A DNA stretch of 64,000 nt from Microbacteriaceae bacterium (GCA_027491295.1 JAIXWK010000003.1:1-64000); one strand, 5' to 3'; positions 1 through 13,531 are shown, counted from the stretch's first letter. Notes: generated by a model from the sequence alone, not told the origin. Program-made: numbers and translations.

Positions 1-4229
<4,229 letters not shown>

Positions 4230-4318
4230 ACTTCAAATTTGTGCTTGCGTCCACTGTGTGGTTCTCGAGGTATGGTCGAGAACCGAAGAATGATCTTCGA
4301 TTCACATATCTCAATAGT

Positions 4319-4437
4319 GTTTCGGCGGCCATAGCGAGAGGGAAACGCCCGGTCACATTCCGAACCCGGAAGCTAAGACTCTCAGCGCCGATGGTACTGC
4401 AAGGGGGACCTTGTGGGAGAGTAGGACACCGCCGGAC
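4319..4437 (+). rRNA. 5S ribosomal RNA
   Basis: About 119 nt of typical actinobacterial 5S: a GGCGGCCATAGCG start, the CCGAACCCGGAAG loop C region, and the complementary CACCGCCGGAC end. It follows 23S after a spacer of about 90 nt that holds the 3' arm of the 23S processing stem. It closes the rrn operon. The ends are approximate. Confidence 0.95.
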
Positions 4438-4446
4438 TTACTTTAG

Positions 4447-4482
4447 AAAAGGCCACTCCTTATGGGGTGGCCTTTTCCTTTT
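4447..4482 (+). terminator. Intrinsic terminator of the rRNA operon
   Basis: A 13-bp stem (AAAAGGCCACTCC with GGGGTGGCCTTTT, one wobble pair) and a 4-nt loop are followed by a T-rich run (CCTTTTT). The hairpin begins about 10 nt after 5S. It is one of only two clear intrinsic terminators in the window. Confidence 0.9.
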
Positions 4483-4509
4483 TAAGCTATCTTCAAGGAA
4501 GACAAACAT

Positions 4510-5634
4510 ATGGAATCCAGAAGACCAAGGCCTCAGGCCGACAAAGAAGGCCCATCGGGCCGCGGTGTTCGCCAGGAAGGCGATCGCCCAGTTTGGCAAC
4601 AGCGCGTCGAGCGCACCAAGGACCTTGAAAAGTCCCCACTAATCCCATCGGAGATCACTCCGGAGGATTTGGACATGGGGGCAAGGGTTCAACTCAAGAC
4701 CCTCACCGCAGAAAATGCCGAAATGGTTGCCAGGCACCTGGCAATGGTGTCGCTGCTTATCGACTCTGACGCCGATCTTGCTCATAAGCACGCGCTTGCT
4801 GCATCTCGCAGAGCGGGCCGCTTAGCTATCGTCCACGAAACACTTGGCATTACTGCCTATAAAACATCAGATTTCGCACTCGCTTTGCGCGAGTTACTTA
4901 CCCACCGCAGACTTACCGGATCCAACGACCAACTGCCGCTGATTGTTGATTCTGAGCGCGGTATGGGAAGACCTGAACGCGCTTTGGAGGCAGTGTCGGG
5001 TCTTGACCGCAGCAAGCTTGCGGTTGGTATTCGCATCAACCTGGCTATCGCACTTTCTGGAGCGAGGCTTGACTTAGGTCAAGCCAAGGAAGCTAAGCAA
5101 GAGCTAGAAATTGCTGAACTTACCCCAAAAACCGTCTACCCGCAGTCGCCTCTTCTTTTCCGCAGTTATGCGGAAATCCTTCGCGAACTCGGTCAAGACG
5201 GAGCCGAGTGGGACACTCTGGCTGACCGTGCTGACCATGCGATTGACAATCAAGACGGCGAACTCTTTGATCTTGTTGAAGAGATTCACATTCCAACCAG
5301 CGAAGAATTCGACAGGACAGCAAAGCCGGAGCGCAAGTTCACACCACGCGATGGTGAACGTCGCGAACGTAGTGGCTCTCCTGATCGTGAGCGACGCGCG
5401 CCTGCCAGAGATGGAGAACGCAAGTTCACCCCACGTGAAGGCGAGAAGCGCGAGCGTCCAAGTGGCGATGGTGCACCAAGACCGGCTACCGGAAACGGCG
5501 AGCGTAAGTTCCCATCTCGCGATGGCGAACGTAAGCCATGGGTGAAAGATGGCGGTCCAAAGAAGTTTGGCGGCAGATCTCAAACCTCAGGTAAGGATTT
5601 CAAGCCAAGGGGAAACCGTGGCAAGACTGGTTGA
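4510..5634 (+). CDS. TPR-like protein with arginine-rich repeated tail (Rv1691-like)
   Basis: A 374-aa cytoplasmic protein. Roughly residues 50-250 are helical and TPR-like (LAHKHALAASRRAGRLA, ALRELLTHRR, AKQELEIAEL). Residues 270-374 form a low-complexity Arg/Gly/Asp-rich tail with three copies of an ERKFTPRDGERRER-type unit. By position (upstream of a HAD phosphatase, a mini-protein, tlyA, nadK and recN) and helical-repeat character it corresponds to M. tuberculosis Rv1691, whose function is unknown. The ATG follows AAGGA with suitable spacing. No strong promoter is visible between the 5S terminator and this gene, so some expression could come from rRNA read-through. The RGG-like tail suggests nucleic-acid contact, which is inference. 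Confidence 0.85.
   Translation: MESRRPRPQADKEGPSGRGVRQEGDRPVWQQRVERTKDLEKSPLIPSEITPEDLDMGARVQLKTLTAENAEMVARHLAMVSLLIDSDADLAHKHALAASRRAGRLAIVHETLGITAYKTSDFALALRELLTHRRLTGSNDQLPLIVDSERGMGRPERALEAVSGLDRSKLAVGIRINLAIALSGARLDLGQAKEAKQELEIAELTPKTVYPQSPLLFRSYAEILRELGQDGAEWDTLADRADHAIDNQDGELFDLVEEIHIPTSEEFDRTAKPERKFTPRDGERRERSGSPDRERRAPARDGERKFTPREGEKRERPSGDGAPRPATGNGERKFPSRDGERKPWVKDGGPKKFGGRSQTSGKDFKPRGNRGKTG
5329..5541 (+). repeat. Three copies of a 14-codon Arg-rich repeat inside the TPR gene
   Basis: Copies start at 5329, 5416 and 5500 and encode ERKFTPRDGERRER, ERKFTPREGEKRER and ERKFPSRDGERKPW. The DNA copies differ at synonymous sites, so the repeat is maintained at protein level and is not a recent duplication. 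Confidence 0.85.
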
Positions 5635-6598
5635 TGGTTACGACTCTCTGCTACTAGATCTTGACGGGGTCGTTTACGTTGGCGCAAAGGCCATTGATCA
5701 TGCTGTCGAAAGCATCAACTCGGCTCAGTCGCAAGGTTTCAAGGTTGGCTACATAACCAACAACGCATCCCGCAAGCCTGACACCATCGCTAGTCAACTA
5801 GCGGGTTTCGGCTTGAATGTTGCACCAGACGAGGTCGTTGGCTCGGCTCGTGCGGCGGTGAAGATGCTCGCCGAACGAATCCCTGCAGGGGCCAAGGTTT
5901 TAGTTGTTGGGGGAGAAGGTCTGACCTCTGAGGTTGAGGCATTCGGATTCGAACTGGTTTCCGCTGCGGCAGATAAGCCGGCAGCTGTGATTCAGGGTTT
6001 TAGCCCCGAAGTTGGATGGAAGCACCTGGCGGAAGCGGCATTTGCCATTCAGGGTGGTGCTATTTGGCTTGCAACAAATCAAGACTGGACCATTCCTCGC
6101 GAGGGCGGGATCGCTCCTGGCAACGGGACTTTGGTATCCGCCGTACATACGGCAGTTGGAATACTTCCAGATTTTGCGGGTAAGCCTTTTCGTCCGATTT
6201 TTGAATCTGCGGTTTCGCAGCTAAACATTTCACGTCCACTAATGATTGGCGATCGCCTCGACACTGATATTCGAGGCGGCGTCGGCTTTGGCATTGATAC
6301 CGCTTGTGTTCTTACCGGCATTGCATCGAGAAAAGACCTGATTGGTGCTCGTGAAGAGGACCGCCCAACCTTCATTCTCGAAGATTTACGCCAGCTGTTT
6401 GAGCCATACCCGGTTGTGAAAGTTACTAAGCGGGGAGTAAAGCTGGGAAAGACCGAAGTTCAGCTGATAGGCAATAAAGTGCTGGTAACCGAAGGCGATC
6501 CTCGTTCGCTCGAGGCCCTTCGCGCTGCTTGCTCGCTAATCTGGAGCTGCGGCACTCCGATTTACGGTCTGGACGTTGAAGCCGCCCTCTACGAATAG
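5618..6598 (+). CDS. HAD-IIA family sugar-phosphate phosphatase (NagD/Rv1692-like)
   Basis: A 326-aa haloacid-dehalogenase hydrolase of class IIA. Motif I DLDGVVY holds the nucleophile Asp (residue 14) and the acid/base Asp (16). TNNASR is motif II and GDRLDTDI is the Mg-binding motif IV. The homolog Rv1692 is a glycerol-3-phosphate phosphatase that recycles polar heads of phospholipids, so a similar substrate is plausible but not shown here. GTG 5618 was chosen because AGGGG lies 6 nt upstream and the usual HAD-IIA N-terminus begins here. Reading back to 5549 would add residues inside the preceding gene. The start overlaps the end of the TPR gene by 17 nt. The C-terminal 75 residues beyond the hydrolase fold are less typical. 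Confidence 0.9.
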   Translation: MARLVDGYDSLLLDLDGVVYVGAKAIDHAVESINSAQSQGFKVGYITNNASRKPDTIASQLAGFGLNVAPDEVVGSARAAVKMLAERIPAGAKVLVVGGEGLTSEVEAFGFELVSAAADKPAAVIQGFSPEVGWKHLAEAAFAIQGGAIWLATNQDWTIPREGGIAPGNGTLVSAVHTAVGILPDFAGKPFRPIFESAVSQLNISRPLMIGDRLDTDIRGGVGFGIDTACVLTGIASRKDLIGAREEDRPTFILEDLRQLFEPYPVVKVTKRGVKLGKTEVQLIGNKVLVTEGDPRSLEALRAACSLIWSCGTPIYGLDVEAALYE

Positions 6599-6605
6599 GA
6601 ATCTG

Positions 6606-6713
6606 ATGGATATCGAACAGCTACTTTCGGGGATTGACGAACTTGAGCCTCAGGCCCAGCTCGAGCGTTTGCAGGAGATTGTGAACGAGCTTGAGAAGCT
6701 TGTAAACCAGTGA
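6606..6713 (+). CDS. 35-aa conserved-position mini-protein (Rv1693-like)
   Basis: A 35-residue acidic helix-forming peptide starting MDIEQLLSGIDELEPQ, with leucines spaced like a short coiled coil. AGGA lies 6 nt before the ATG. Its TGA overlaps the tlyA GTG in a GTGA junction, which implies coupled translation. The same slot between the HAD phosphatase and tlyA is occupied in M. tuberculosis by the similarly tiny Rv1693. Function is unknown; a partner or assembly peptide for a neighbour is possible. It is easily missed because of its size. Confidence 0.7.
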   Translation: MDIEQLLSGIDELEPQAQLERLQEIVNELEKLVNQ

Positions 6714-7510
6714 GTGAACGCTTAGATATTGAGCTTGTGATTCGGTCAATTGCTCGCTCTCGATCCCACGCTGCGTCCTTGATTGAGCAATCTCGAGTGC
6801 TAGTAAATGGAAAAGCAGCTACCAAGCCTGCCCAGAAGATCTCGGAGGCCGATGAGTTGAGTTTGACCCAGGGGCCAGATTTTGTATCCAGGGCCGGGCA
6901 AAAACTCGACGATGCGTTAAAAGAGTTTGACATCTCCATTTCTGGCTGGTGCTTAGATGCCGGTGCGTCCACCGGTGGCTTCACACAGGTGCTGCTAGAA
7001 AGCGGTGCAACGGGTGTGGTGGCAGTCGATGTTGGGCACGATCAGTTAGTGGACTTACTCAGAAGCGATGACCGAGTTATCAGTCTCGAAGGCTGCAACC
7101 TAAGAGAACTGACGGTTGCAAAACTGAGTGAGCTAACCGGACGAACTTTTGATTTCTCGCATGTAGTGGCGGACCTAAGCTTCATCTCCTTGACTCTGGT
7201 CTTAGAGCAGCTCTCTCTCTTGGCACCGAAAGCGCCGATGGTGCTTTTGGTAAAGCCTCAATTTGAAGTTGGCAAGCACTCCCTAAATGCCTCGGGGATC
7301 GTGACTGACTGGCGCGATAGGCGCCGGGCGTTGGAGCAAGTAGTTGATTGCGTAGCAACGTTGGGTTATGAAATCTCGGGTTTAGTGGAATCTTCCATCA
7401 AGGGAACTCACGGCAATACCGAATACTTATTGTGGATAAGCCCAAATGGAGCCGATAATCGGCAACAATGGTCTGAAGCAATTTCTCAATTGGCCAAGAA
7501 GGAAAGATGA
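6710..7510 (+). CDS. tlyA: TlyA-type 16S/23S rRNA 2'-O-methyltransferase
   Basis: A 266-aa two-domain protein. An N-terminal S4 RNA-binding domain (residues 1-60, RLDIELV...LVNGKAATKP) is joined to an FtsJ-like Rossmann methyltransferase with the SAM motif DAGASTGGFT and the K-D-K tetrad residues (RAGQKL, VVADLSF, LLVKPQFE). TlyA 2'-O-methylates C1409 of 16S and C1920 of 23S rRNA and, when present, confers capreomycin sensitivity. The GTG start overlaps the stop of the mini-protein gene by 4 nt, and its stop overlaps nadK in an ATGA. Confidence 0.95.
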   Translation: MSERLDIELVIRSIARSRSHAASLIEQSRVLVNGKAATKPAQKISEADELSLTQGPDFVSRAGQKLDDALKEFDISISGWCLDAGASTGGFTQVLLESGATGVVAVDVGHDQLVDLLRSDDRVISLEGCNLRELTVAKLSELTGRTFDFSHVVADLSFISLTLVLEQLSLLAPKAPMVLLVKPQFEVGKHSLNASGIVTDWRDRRRALEQVVDCVATLGYEISGLVESSIKGTHGNTEYLLWISPNGADNRQQWSEAISQLAKKER

Positions 7511-8406
7511 GTCGCAAGGTTCTGCTGGTATCCAGCCCTCAGTACTTAGATAAGGCTGAGCTGGTTTTGAGCGCGTGCAAACACCTTTCGCAGAATTCCA
7601 TCACTGTCCTTCTTGAACAAGAGCACCTGGAGTCACTAACCAAGCTAGGGGTGGCTATTCCAAGCGACGTCAAAAGCTACGACGGATCCGAAGTGGAACT
7701 GGCAGTTGTTCTCGGTGGCGATGGCAGCATTCTTCGAGCCGCAGAGCTCCTACGCGGAACCAAAGCCCCAATCCTCGGCATAAACGCAGGACATTTTGGA
7801 TTCATGGCCGAGGCTGAAAGCGGAAGCCTGATTTCGGCGTTAGACGTTGTGATATCTAAGCGATACCAGGTGCGCGATCGCCTTGCTATCGAAGTTGTGG
7901 TGACCAGCCAGGGCAAGGAAACCTACCGATCTTGGGCACTGAATGAAGTGGCACTTGAAAAAAGTGCTCGTGAGCGCATGCTCGAGGTGGTTATAGAGGT
8001 TGATTCACGTCCGGTTTCCTCTTTCGGTTGCGACGGTGTCGTAGTGTCCACCCCCACCGGCTCCACTGCCTATGCCTTTAGCGCAGGTGGCCCGGTAATT
8101 TGGCCAAACGTCGAAGCTCTAATGATGATTCCACTGAGCGCTCACGCTCTTTTTGCTAGGCCACTGGTAGTTGGCCCACAGACCCACCTCGCGATTGAGG
8201 TGCTGCGTCGCAGTTCCGGTGCGGGCGTGCTCTGGTGTGATGGCCGCAGGACATTTGAACTTCCCCCTGGTTCCCGCGTGGAGGTTCGTCAGAGTAGTGA
8301 GTCGGTACCGATGGTGGTTTTGCAAGACGAACCGTTTGCGGATCGAATTGTGAAGAAATTCTCGCTGCCGGTTACCAGCTGGAGAGGTCCAGACAGCGAC
8401 AAGTGA
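7507..8406 (+). CDS. nadK: NAD kinase
   Basis: A 299-aa ATP-dependent kinase that makes NADP from NAD in the cytosol. It carries the GGDGS nucleotide motif (VVLGGDGSILRAAELL near residue 70), the NE dipeptide (NEVALEKS) and the conserved TPTGSTAYAFSAGGP loop. It overlaps tlyA by ATGA and recN by GTGA. The order tlyA-nadK-recN is conserved across Actinobacteria, so the assignment is firm. Confidence 0.96.
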   Translation: MSRKVLLVSSPQYLDKAELVLSACKHLSQNSITVLLEQEHLESLTKLGVAIPSDVKSYDGSEVELAVVLGGDGSILRAAELLRGTKAPILGINAGHFGFMAEAESGSLISALDVVISKRYQVRDRLAIEVVVTSQGKETYRSWALNEVALEKSARERMLEVVIEVDSRPVSSFGCDGVVVSTPTGSTAYAFSAGGPVIWPNVEALMMIPLSAHALFARPLVVGPQTHLAIEVLRRSSGAGVLWCDGRRTFELPPGSRVEVRQSSESVPMVVLQDEPFADRIVKKFSLPVTSWRGPDSDK

Positions 8407-10058
8407 TTGAAGCAATCGGAATCCGCAATCTTGGTGTGATTGAATCCGCTCAACTTGAGCTAAAACCAGGTTTTACAGCCCTTACGGGTGAGACCGGTGC
8501 CGGCAAGACCATGGTTCTAAATGCCTTGAGCTTGCTGCTCGGAGGTAGAGCAGACTCCAGCTCAGTGAGAACCGGCCAGCAGCAACTCTTTGTAGAGGGA
8601 AGCTGGCACATCACAGATCCAGAGCTCATTCAAGCTGTTGAGGATCTCGGTGGGGAAGTCGATTCCCACACATTGCTGGTCAATCGCACAGTGACCGCTG
8701 ATGGCCGATCCCGTGCCGCACTAGGAGGAGCTCAAGCCCCCGCTGGTGCCTTGGCGGAACTCGCATCAAAGTTAGTTACGGTCCACGGACAGTCTGACCA
8801 GCTCAGACTTCGGTCGCTTGCGGCCCAGCGCGATGCTCTTGATGAATTCGGAGGCATCGCGGTTCAGGCGGCTAAGGACTCTTATGCCGCCAGTTTTCAA
8901 ACCTTCAAAGAATTACAGGCTCGGCTAGAGCGCTTGCAGTCCGCGGCATTCTCGGATCAGCGCAGGGTCACTGAACTTCGTGAGCTACTTTCCGAAATCG
9001 AAAAGCTTGCACCGGTTGAGGGAGAGCTCGAAGACATCGAAGAGCGAATCAATCGCCTCGCGAATGTGGAGTCGCTTCGGATCAATGCGGCAACTGCTCA
9101 CGATGCCCTAGCCGAAGCTGAGCCCTCCGCGCTAGAGCTTCTTGGACTTGCATCCAGGGCCCTGGAACAATCCAGCGATAGCGAACTAAGGGAAATGGGA
9201 ACTCGCCTAAGGGAGGCAACCGCAGCTTCTTCAGATGTTTCTGCAGACCTGGCTTCTTTTTTGATCGACCTCGAAGCAGATCCTGCTCAGTTAGAACAGC
9301 TTCAAATGCGCAAGGCGGCTCTTGTGCAGCTTGAACGCAAGGTCGGCATGGGGCTCGCCGAGCTTTTGGGTGCGATTTCAGGCTGGCAGGTGGAGCTTTT
9401 AGATCTAGACAGTTCAGATGAGCAAGTCGAGCGCTTGGAGGCTCAGCTTGCCTCAACCCTCAGTCAGCTCTCAATGGATGCAGCCAAACTGAGTCAAGTC
9501 AGGCAAGATGCTGCCCAGAGCCTTACGACCCGGGTTTCCACAGAGCTGAGTGATCTTGCGATGCAGGGGAGCCGATTTAGCGTAAACCTTGCTCCGCTTG
9601 GTGATTTTGAAGCTAGTGGTCGGGATCGAATTGAGTTTCTACTCGCCAATGCCGGTAGTGACCCAAGGCCTTTGGCCAAGGGAGCATCCGGCGGTGAACT
9701 TTCAAGAATCATGCTTGCCATTGAGTTGGTGCTAGCCGGTGACCACCCAATGCCGACCATGATTTTTGACGAGGTAGACGCCGGTGTTGGCGGTAAAGCC
9801 GCTGTTGAGCTCGGGAGAAGACTTCGCAGGCTCAGTGAAAACACTCAGGTGATTGTCGTAACTCACCTACCGCAGGTTGCTGCCTTTGCACACCAGCAGA
9901 TCAAAGTTGCCAAAGAGGTTTCCGGGGAAATCACTAAGTCCTCGGTCCAGCTACTAGGTCCAGAAGATAGGACACGCGAGCTCGCGAGAATGCTTTCGGG
10001 CAACCCAGATTCTGAGGTTGCACTGCAACACGCAGAAGAACTTTTGAAATCTCACTAA
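8403..10058 (+). CDS. recN: DNA repair protein RecN
   Basis: A 551-aa SMC-like ATPase of double-strand break repair. Walker A GETGAGKTMVLNAL lies near residue 30. A long coiled-coil middle follows (about 150-360), then the signature ASGGELSRIML, Walker B TMIFDEVDAGVGG and the HLPQVAA switch. The GTG start overlaps nadK by 4 nt. The length is normal for the family. A 54-nt gap without a clear terminator separates it from pyrG. Confidence 0.96.
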   Translation: MIEAIGIRNLGVIESAQLELKPGFTALTGETGAGKTMVLNALSLLLGGRADSSSVRTGQQQLFVEGSWHITDPELIQAVEDLGGEVDSHTLLVNRTVTADGRSRAALGGAQAPAGALAELASKLVTVHGQSDQLRLRSLAAQRDALDEFGGIAVQAAKDSYAASFQTFKELQARLERLQSAAFSDQRRVTELRELLSEIEKLAPVEGELEDIEERINRLANVESLRINAATAHDALAEAEPSALELLGLASRALEQSSDSELREMGTRLREATAASSDVSADLASFLIDLEADPAQLEQLQMRKAALVQLERKVGMGLAELLGAISGWQVELLDLDSSDEQVERLEAQLASTLSQLSMDAAKLSQVRQDAAQSLTTRVSTELSDLAMQGSRFSVNLAPLGDFEASGRDRIEFLLANAGSDPRPLAKGASGGELSRIMLAIELVLAGDHPMPTMIFDEVDAGVGGKAAVELGRRLRRLSENTQVIVVTHLPQVAAFAHQQIKVAKEVSGEITKSSVQLLGPEDRTRELARMLSGNPDSEVALQHAEELLKSH

Positions 10059-10112
10059 CAACTTTCGTGTCACAGGCTTTTTGAGCGCTTCCAGGTGATA
10101 AATTGAAGTTCC

Positions 10113-11777
10113 ATGGCTCTAAGCTCTGGAATCCCCTCACACATCTTCGTAACCGGTGGCGTTGCGTCTTCACTAGGCAAGGGTTTGACCGCGGCATCGC
10201 TGGGCAATCTATTGACCGCAAGGGGATTGCGGGTCGTAATGCAAAAACTCGACCCCTATCTAAACGTAGACCCCGGAACCATGAATCCTTTTCAGCACGG
10301 AGAGGTTTTCGTTACCGATGACGGAGCTGAGACTGACTTAGATATCGGGCACTACGAGCGATTCTTGGACATCAACCTAAACTCGGCAGCAAACGTGACT
10401 ACCGGTCAGGCCTATTCAAATGTCATTGCCAAAGAGCGTCGCGGTGAGTATCTGGGAGACACTGTTCAGGTCATTCCACACATCACCGATGAGATCAAAC
10501 GCAGAATGCGCCTTCAGGCAAACCAGGAGCCAATTCCGGATGTGATTATCACCGAGATCGGTGGCACGGTTGGCGATATTGAGTCTCAGCCTTTTATGGA
10601 GGCCGCACGCCAGGTCAGAAGAGATATTGGGCGAGACAACGCTTTCTTTGTTCACGTCACGCTGGTTCCGTACCTAAAGCCATCGGGGGAGCTCAAGACC
10701 AAGCCAACCCAGCACTCGGTTGCACAGCTTCGCTCACTCGGTATTGCGCCAGATGCGATTGTCTGCCGCTCAGACCGAGAGCTACCGGATGCTATCAAGA
10801 ACAAAATTGCAAACATGTGTGACGTCGACCGCGAAGCTGTTGTGACCGCAGCCGATGCCGCGTCCATCTATGACATTCCTAAGGTTTTGAATGCCGAAGG
10901 TCTTGATAGTTACATCATTAGAAAGCTAGGGCTGGAAGCAGGCGAAGTCGACTGGTCTAACTGGTCGCCGGTATTGGCAGCGGTTCACGAACCTAAGCAC
11001 GAGGTGACCATTGGTTTGGTTGGTAAGTACATCGACCTACCAGATGCTTATCTTTCGGTAACTGAAGCGATCCGCGCAGGCGGATTTGCCGAGTCAACCA
11101 GTGTGAATATCCGCTGGATTCGCTCGGATGACTGCGAGTCTGAGGCCGGCGCCCGCGAACACCTGAGTGACCTAGACGCAATTTGTGTCCCAGGTGGCTT
11201 CGGTATCCGCGGCATCGAGGGCAAATTGGGTGCGCTGCGCTTCGCTAGAGAGAACCAGATCCCAACCCTTGGTCTTTGCTTAGGACTGCAGTGCATGGTG
11301 ATCGAATACGCCAGAAACGTTGCTGGCATCGAGGGTGCGACCTCGAGTGAATTTGAGCCTGGTGCGCCACATCCGGTGATTGCAACCATGGCCGAGCAGG
11401 TTGATGTGCTTGCCGCGGGGGATATGGGCGGAACCATGAGACTTGGGCTTTACGAGGCCAAGCTGCAGGAGGGTTCGCAGGTTGCCAAGGTCTATGGCGC
11501 ACTTACCGCCAGCGAACGCCACCGCCACCGCTACGAGGTCAACAACCACTACCGCGATCAAATCGCAGCGGCTGGACTGGTGTTCTCGGGAACCAGCGCG
11601 GACGGTCAGCTAGTTGAATATGTTGAACTTCCAAAGGATGTTCACCCCTACTACGTCTCCACCCAGGCTCACCCTGAGTTCAAGTCCCGTCCTACTAAGC
11701 CAAACCCTATGTTCCACGGTTTGGTTCAGGCGGCACTTGAGCGTCAAAAGCAGCAAAAGCTATTTGACGAGTCCTAA
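10113..11777 (+). CDS. pyrG: CTP synthase
   Basis: A 554-aa glutamine-dependent UTP-to-CTP amidase/ligase. The N-terminal synthetase domain begins with [15 protein letters not shown] and has [20 protein letters not shown]. The C-terminal class I glutaminase has the nucleophile Cys in GLCLGLQC and the HPE pair in QAHPEF. The ATG follows a 54-nt spacer. xerD starts directly after the stop codon. Confidence 0.97.
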   Translation: MALSSGIPSHIFVTGGVASSLGKGLTAASLGNLLTARGLRVVMQKLDPYLNVDPGTMNPFQHGEVFVTDDGAETDLDIGHYERFLDINLNSAANVTTGQAYSNVIAKERRGEYLGDTVQVIPHITDEIKRRMRLQANQEPIPDVIITEIGGTVGDIESQPFMEAARQVRRDIGRDNAFFVHVTLVPYLKPSGELKTKPTQHSVAQLRSLGIAPDAIVCRSDRELPDAIKNKIANMCDVDREAVVTAADAASIYDIPKVLNAEGLDSYIIRKLGLEAGEVDWSNWSPVLAAVHEPKHEVTIGLVGKYIDLPDAYLSVTEAIRAGGFAESTSVNIRWIRSDDCESEAGAREHLSDLDAICVPGGFGIRGIEGKLGALRFARENQIPTLGLCLGLQCMVIEYARNVAGIEGATSSEFEPGAPHPVIATMAEQVDVLAAGDMGGTMRLGLYEAKLQEGSQVAKVYGALTASERHRHRYEVNNHYRDQIAAAGLVFSGTSADGQLVEYVELPKDVHPYYVSTQAHPEFKSRPTKPNPMFHGLVQAALERQKQQKLFDES

Positions 11778-12677
11778 ATGACAGCGCCGCTGGATGCCTA
11801 CCTCCGGCACCTCGTCATTGAGCGAGGTCTGAGTAAGAACACCCTGAGCGCTTATAAGGCTGATCTCGCAAAATACCGAGACTATTTAGATCAAAACAAC
11901 TTTTCGGAATTGAGCATCACTAGGTCGCAGCTCTCAGATTTCCTGCAGTGGCTTAATTCACAAAATCTAAGGGCGGCGTCATCGGCGAGAATCTTGGCTG
12001 CCGTCCGCGGTTACCAAAAGTATTTGCTTTTGGAAAACCTGCGAACCGATGACCCAAGCCAGCAGGTGAAAAGCCCCAAGCTTCCCAAGCGCTTACCCAA
12101 GGCCCTCACTCAGGCGCAGGTCATGTCGCTACTTACAGCATCCGGCCCCGAACCTGATGATGAAACCGCTGATGTCCTAAGGCTTAGAAACCGCGCAATT
12201 TTGGAGCTGATGTATTCCTCGGGCTGTCGCGTGAGTGAAGTTGCCCAATTGGATCTTGATGAGATGGTGCAGGGTGGCTGGGTCAGGATTCGAGGTAAGG
12301 GTTCCAAGGAGCGCTTGGTGCCGGTTGGATCATTTGCCCAGCGGGCCATAGATGCTTACCTGATTCGATCAAGGCCGTTACTTAGTGCCAAAGCTGGCGG
12401 TCCGGCTCTGTTTTTGAACCAACGCGGCTCCAGACTTTCTCGCCAGAGCATTTGGGAGATAATCCAGTCAGCCGGTGAGGGCTGTGGGTTGTCTGTCTCA
12501 CCGCACTCACTCAGGCACTCATTTGCCACCCACTTGATTGAAGGTGGAGCGGATGTCAGGGTGGTCCAGGAGCTCTTAGGGCACGCATCGGTGGCCACAA
12601 CCCAGATTTACACCTTGGTCACAATTGATACATTGCGCGAGGTTTATGCGTCTTCACACCCCCGTGCGCGGCGGTAG
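11778..12677 (+). CDS. xerD: Tyrosine recombinase XerD
   Basis: A 299-aa site-specific recombinase that resolves chromosome dimers at dif with XerC and FtsK. It has an N-terminal SAM-like core-binding domain (residues 1-90) and a catalytic domain with Arg in GCRVSEV, Lys in GKGSKERLVP, HSLRH, the HAS histidine and the Tyr nucleophile in TTQIYTLV. It is immediately downstream of pyrG and upstream of the ParA/ScpAB genes, as in other Actinobacteria. That context identifies a housekeeping XerD and not a mobile-element integrase. Confidence 0.93.
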   Translation: MTAPLDAYLRHLVIERGLSKNTLSAYKADLAKYRDYLDQNNFSELSITRSQLSDFLQWLNSQNLRAASSARILAAVRGYQKYLLLENLRTDDPSQQVKSPKLPKRLPKALTQAQVMSLLTASGPEPDDETADVLRLRNRAILELMYSSGCRVSEVAQLDLDEMVQGGWVRIRGKGSKERLVPVGSFAQRAIDAYLIRSRPLLSAKAGGPALFLNQRGSRLSRQSIWEIIQSAGEGCGLSVSPHSLRHSFATHLIEGGADVRVVQELLGHASVATTQIYTLVTIDTLREVYASSHPRARR

Positions 12678-12680
12678 GCT
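12675..12680 (+). promoter_or_regulatory. Candidate -10 element (TAGGCT) for the ParA/scpAB operon
   Basis: TAGGCT fits the actinobacterial TANNNT -10 pattern and overlaps the xerD stop codon. It would start transcription near 12687, about 20 nt before the ParA-family GTG. No good -35 is seen. Confidence 0.4.
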
Positions 12681-12706
12681 AATGAGAGAAAAAGTTGGAG
12701 GCACCG

Positions 12707-13531
12707 GTGAATCTCTCTAAGAAGGAATTCCCAGTTCCGGCCAAGCTCAAAGAGCACGGTCCGGCACGCATTATTGCAATGTGCAATCAAAAAGGCGGCG
12801 TTGGTAAAACCACGACCACCATCAACCTGGCAGCATCGCTAGCTGACTACGGTCGCAAGATTTTGGTTGTCGACTTTGACCCGCAAGGTGCGCTATCGGT
12901 CAACCTTGATGCCGATTACCAAGATGCTGCAACCATCTATGACCTGATGATGAATGTCACCATGGATCCACACGATGCTATTCAGAAAACTTCAATCCCC
13001 AACCTAGATGTCATTCCAGCCAACATCGACCTATCGGCTGCCGAGATGAACCTGGTGACAGAGATGGGTCGCGAGCGAGTCCTCGATGGCATTTTGAACA
13101 AGGTCAAGGACGAATACGACGTAATCTTCATCGACTGTCAGCCATCTTTGGGCCTTTTGACTGTAAACGCCTTGACCGCGGCTCACGGAGTCTTGATTCC
13201 GATGGCAACCGAGTTCTTTGCGCTTCGCGGTGTTGCGCTTTTGGTGCAGACCATCGAGAAGGTCAAGGCCAGAACCAACCCAACTTTGCAGCTGGATGGC
13301 TTGATTCCAACCATGCACGATTCCAGGACCTTGCACTCACGCGAGGTTTTGGAGCGTTTGCAGGAAGCCTTTACCGGCAAAGTATTCCAAACTGCGATAG
13401 CAAGAACCGTGAAATTCCCTGACGCTACCGTAGCCAGAAAGCCAATTACCGATTTCGCACCTAGCTCTGATGCCGCCGAGGCTTACCGCCGGGTTGCAAG
13501 GGAGCTGGTGAGCCGTGGCTGTTCAGCTTGA
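12707..13531 (+). CDS. ParA-family ATPase upstream of scpAB (Rv1708-like)
   Basis: A 274-aa deviant-Walker ATPase. QKGGVGKTTTTINLAASL is the Walker A' with the signature Lys, DFDPQGALS is A'', and VIFIDCQPSLGLL is Walker B. It lies in the segregation block xerD-parA-scpA-scpB, the position of M. tuberculosis Rv1708, and is distinct from the oriC ParA that sits with ParB. GTG 12707 is preferred over TTG 12695 because GGAGG lies 5 nt upstream. It overlaps scpA by 17 nt. A role with SMC-ScpAB in chromosome organisation is inferred from context. Confidence 0.9.
   Translation: MNLSKKEFPVPAKLKEHGPARIIAMCNQKGGVGKTTTTINLAASLADYGRKILVVDFDPQGALSVNLDADYQDAATIYDLMMNVTMDPHDAIQKTSIPNLDVIPANIDLSAAEMNLVTEMGRERVLDGILNKVKDEYDVIFIDCQPSLGLLTVNALTAAHGVLIPMATEFFALRGVALLVQTIEKVKARTNPTLQLDGLIPTMHDSRTLHSREVLERLQEAFTGKVFQTAIARTVKFPDATVARKPITDFAPSSDAAEAYRRVARELVSRGCSA

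Noticed and set aside
5549-5617. N-terminal extension of the HAD phosphatase into the TPR gene
   Set aside because: The extra residues overlap the repeated tail of the upstream gene in another frame and lack a ribosome-binding site; GTG 5618 has AGGGG at the right distance.
11778-12677. Tyrosine recombinase as evidence of an integrated mobile element
   Set aside because: Context (pyrG, ParA, ScpAB) and full-length match to XerD show the housekeeping dimer-resolution enzyme. No attachment repeats or cargo are present.
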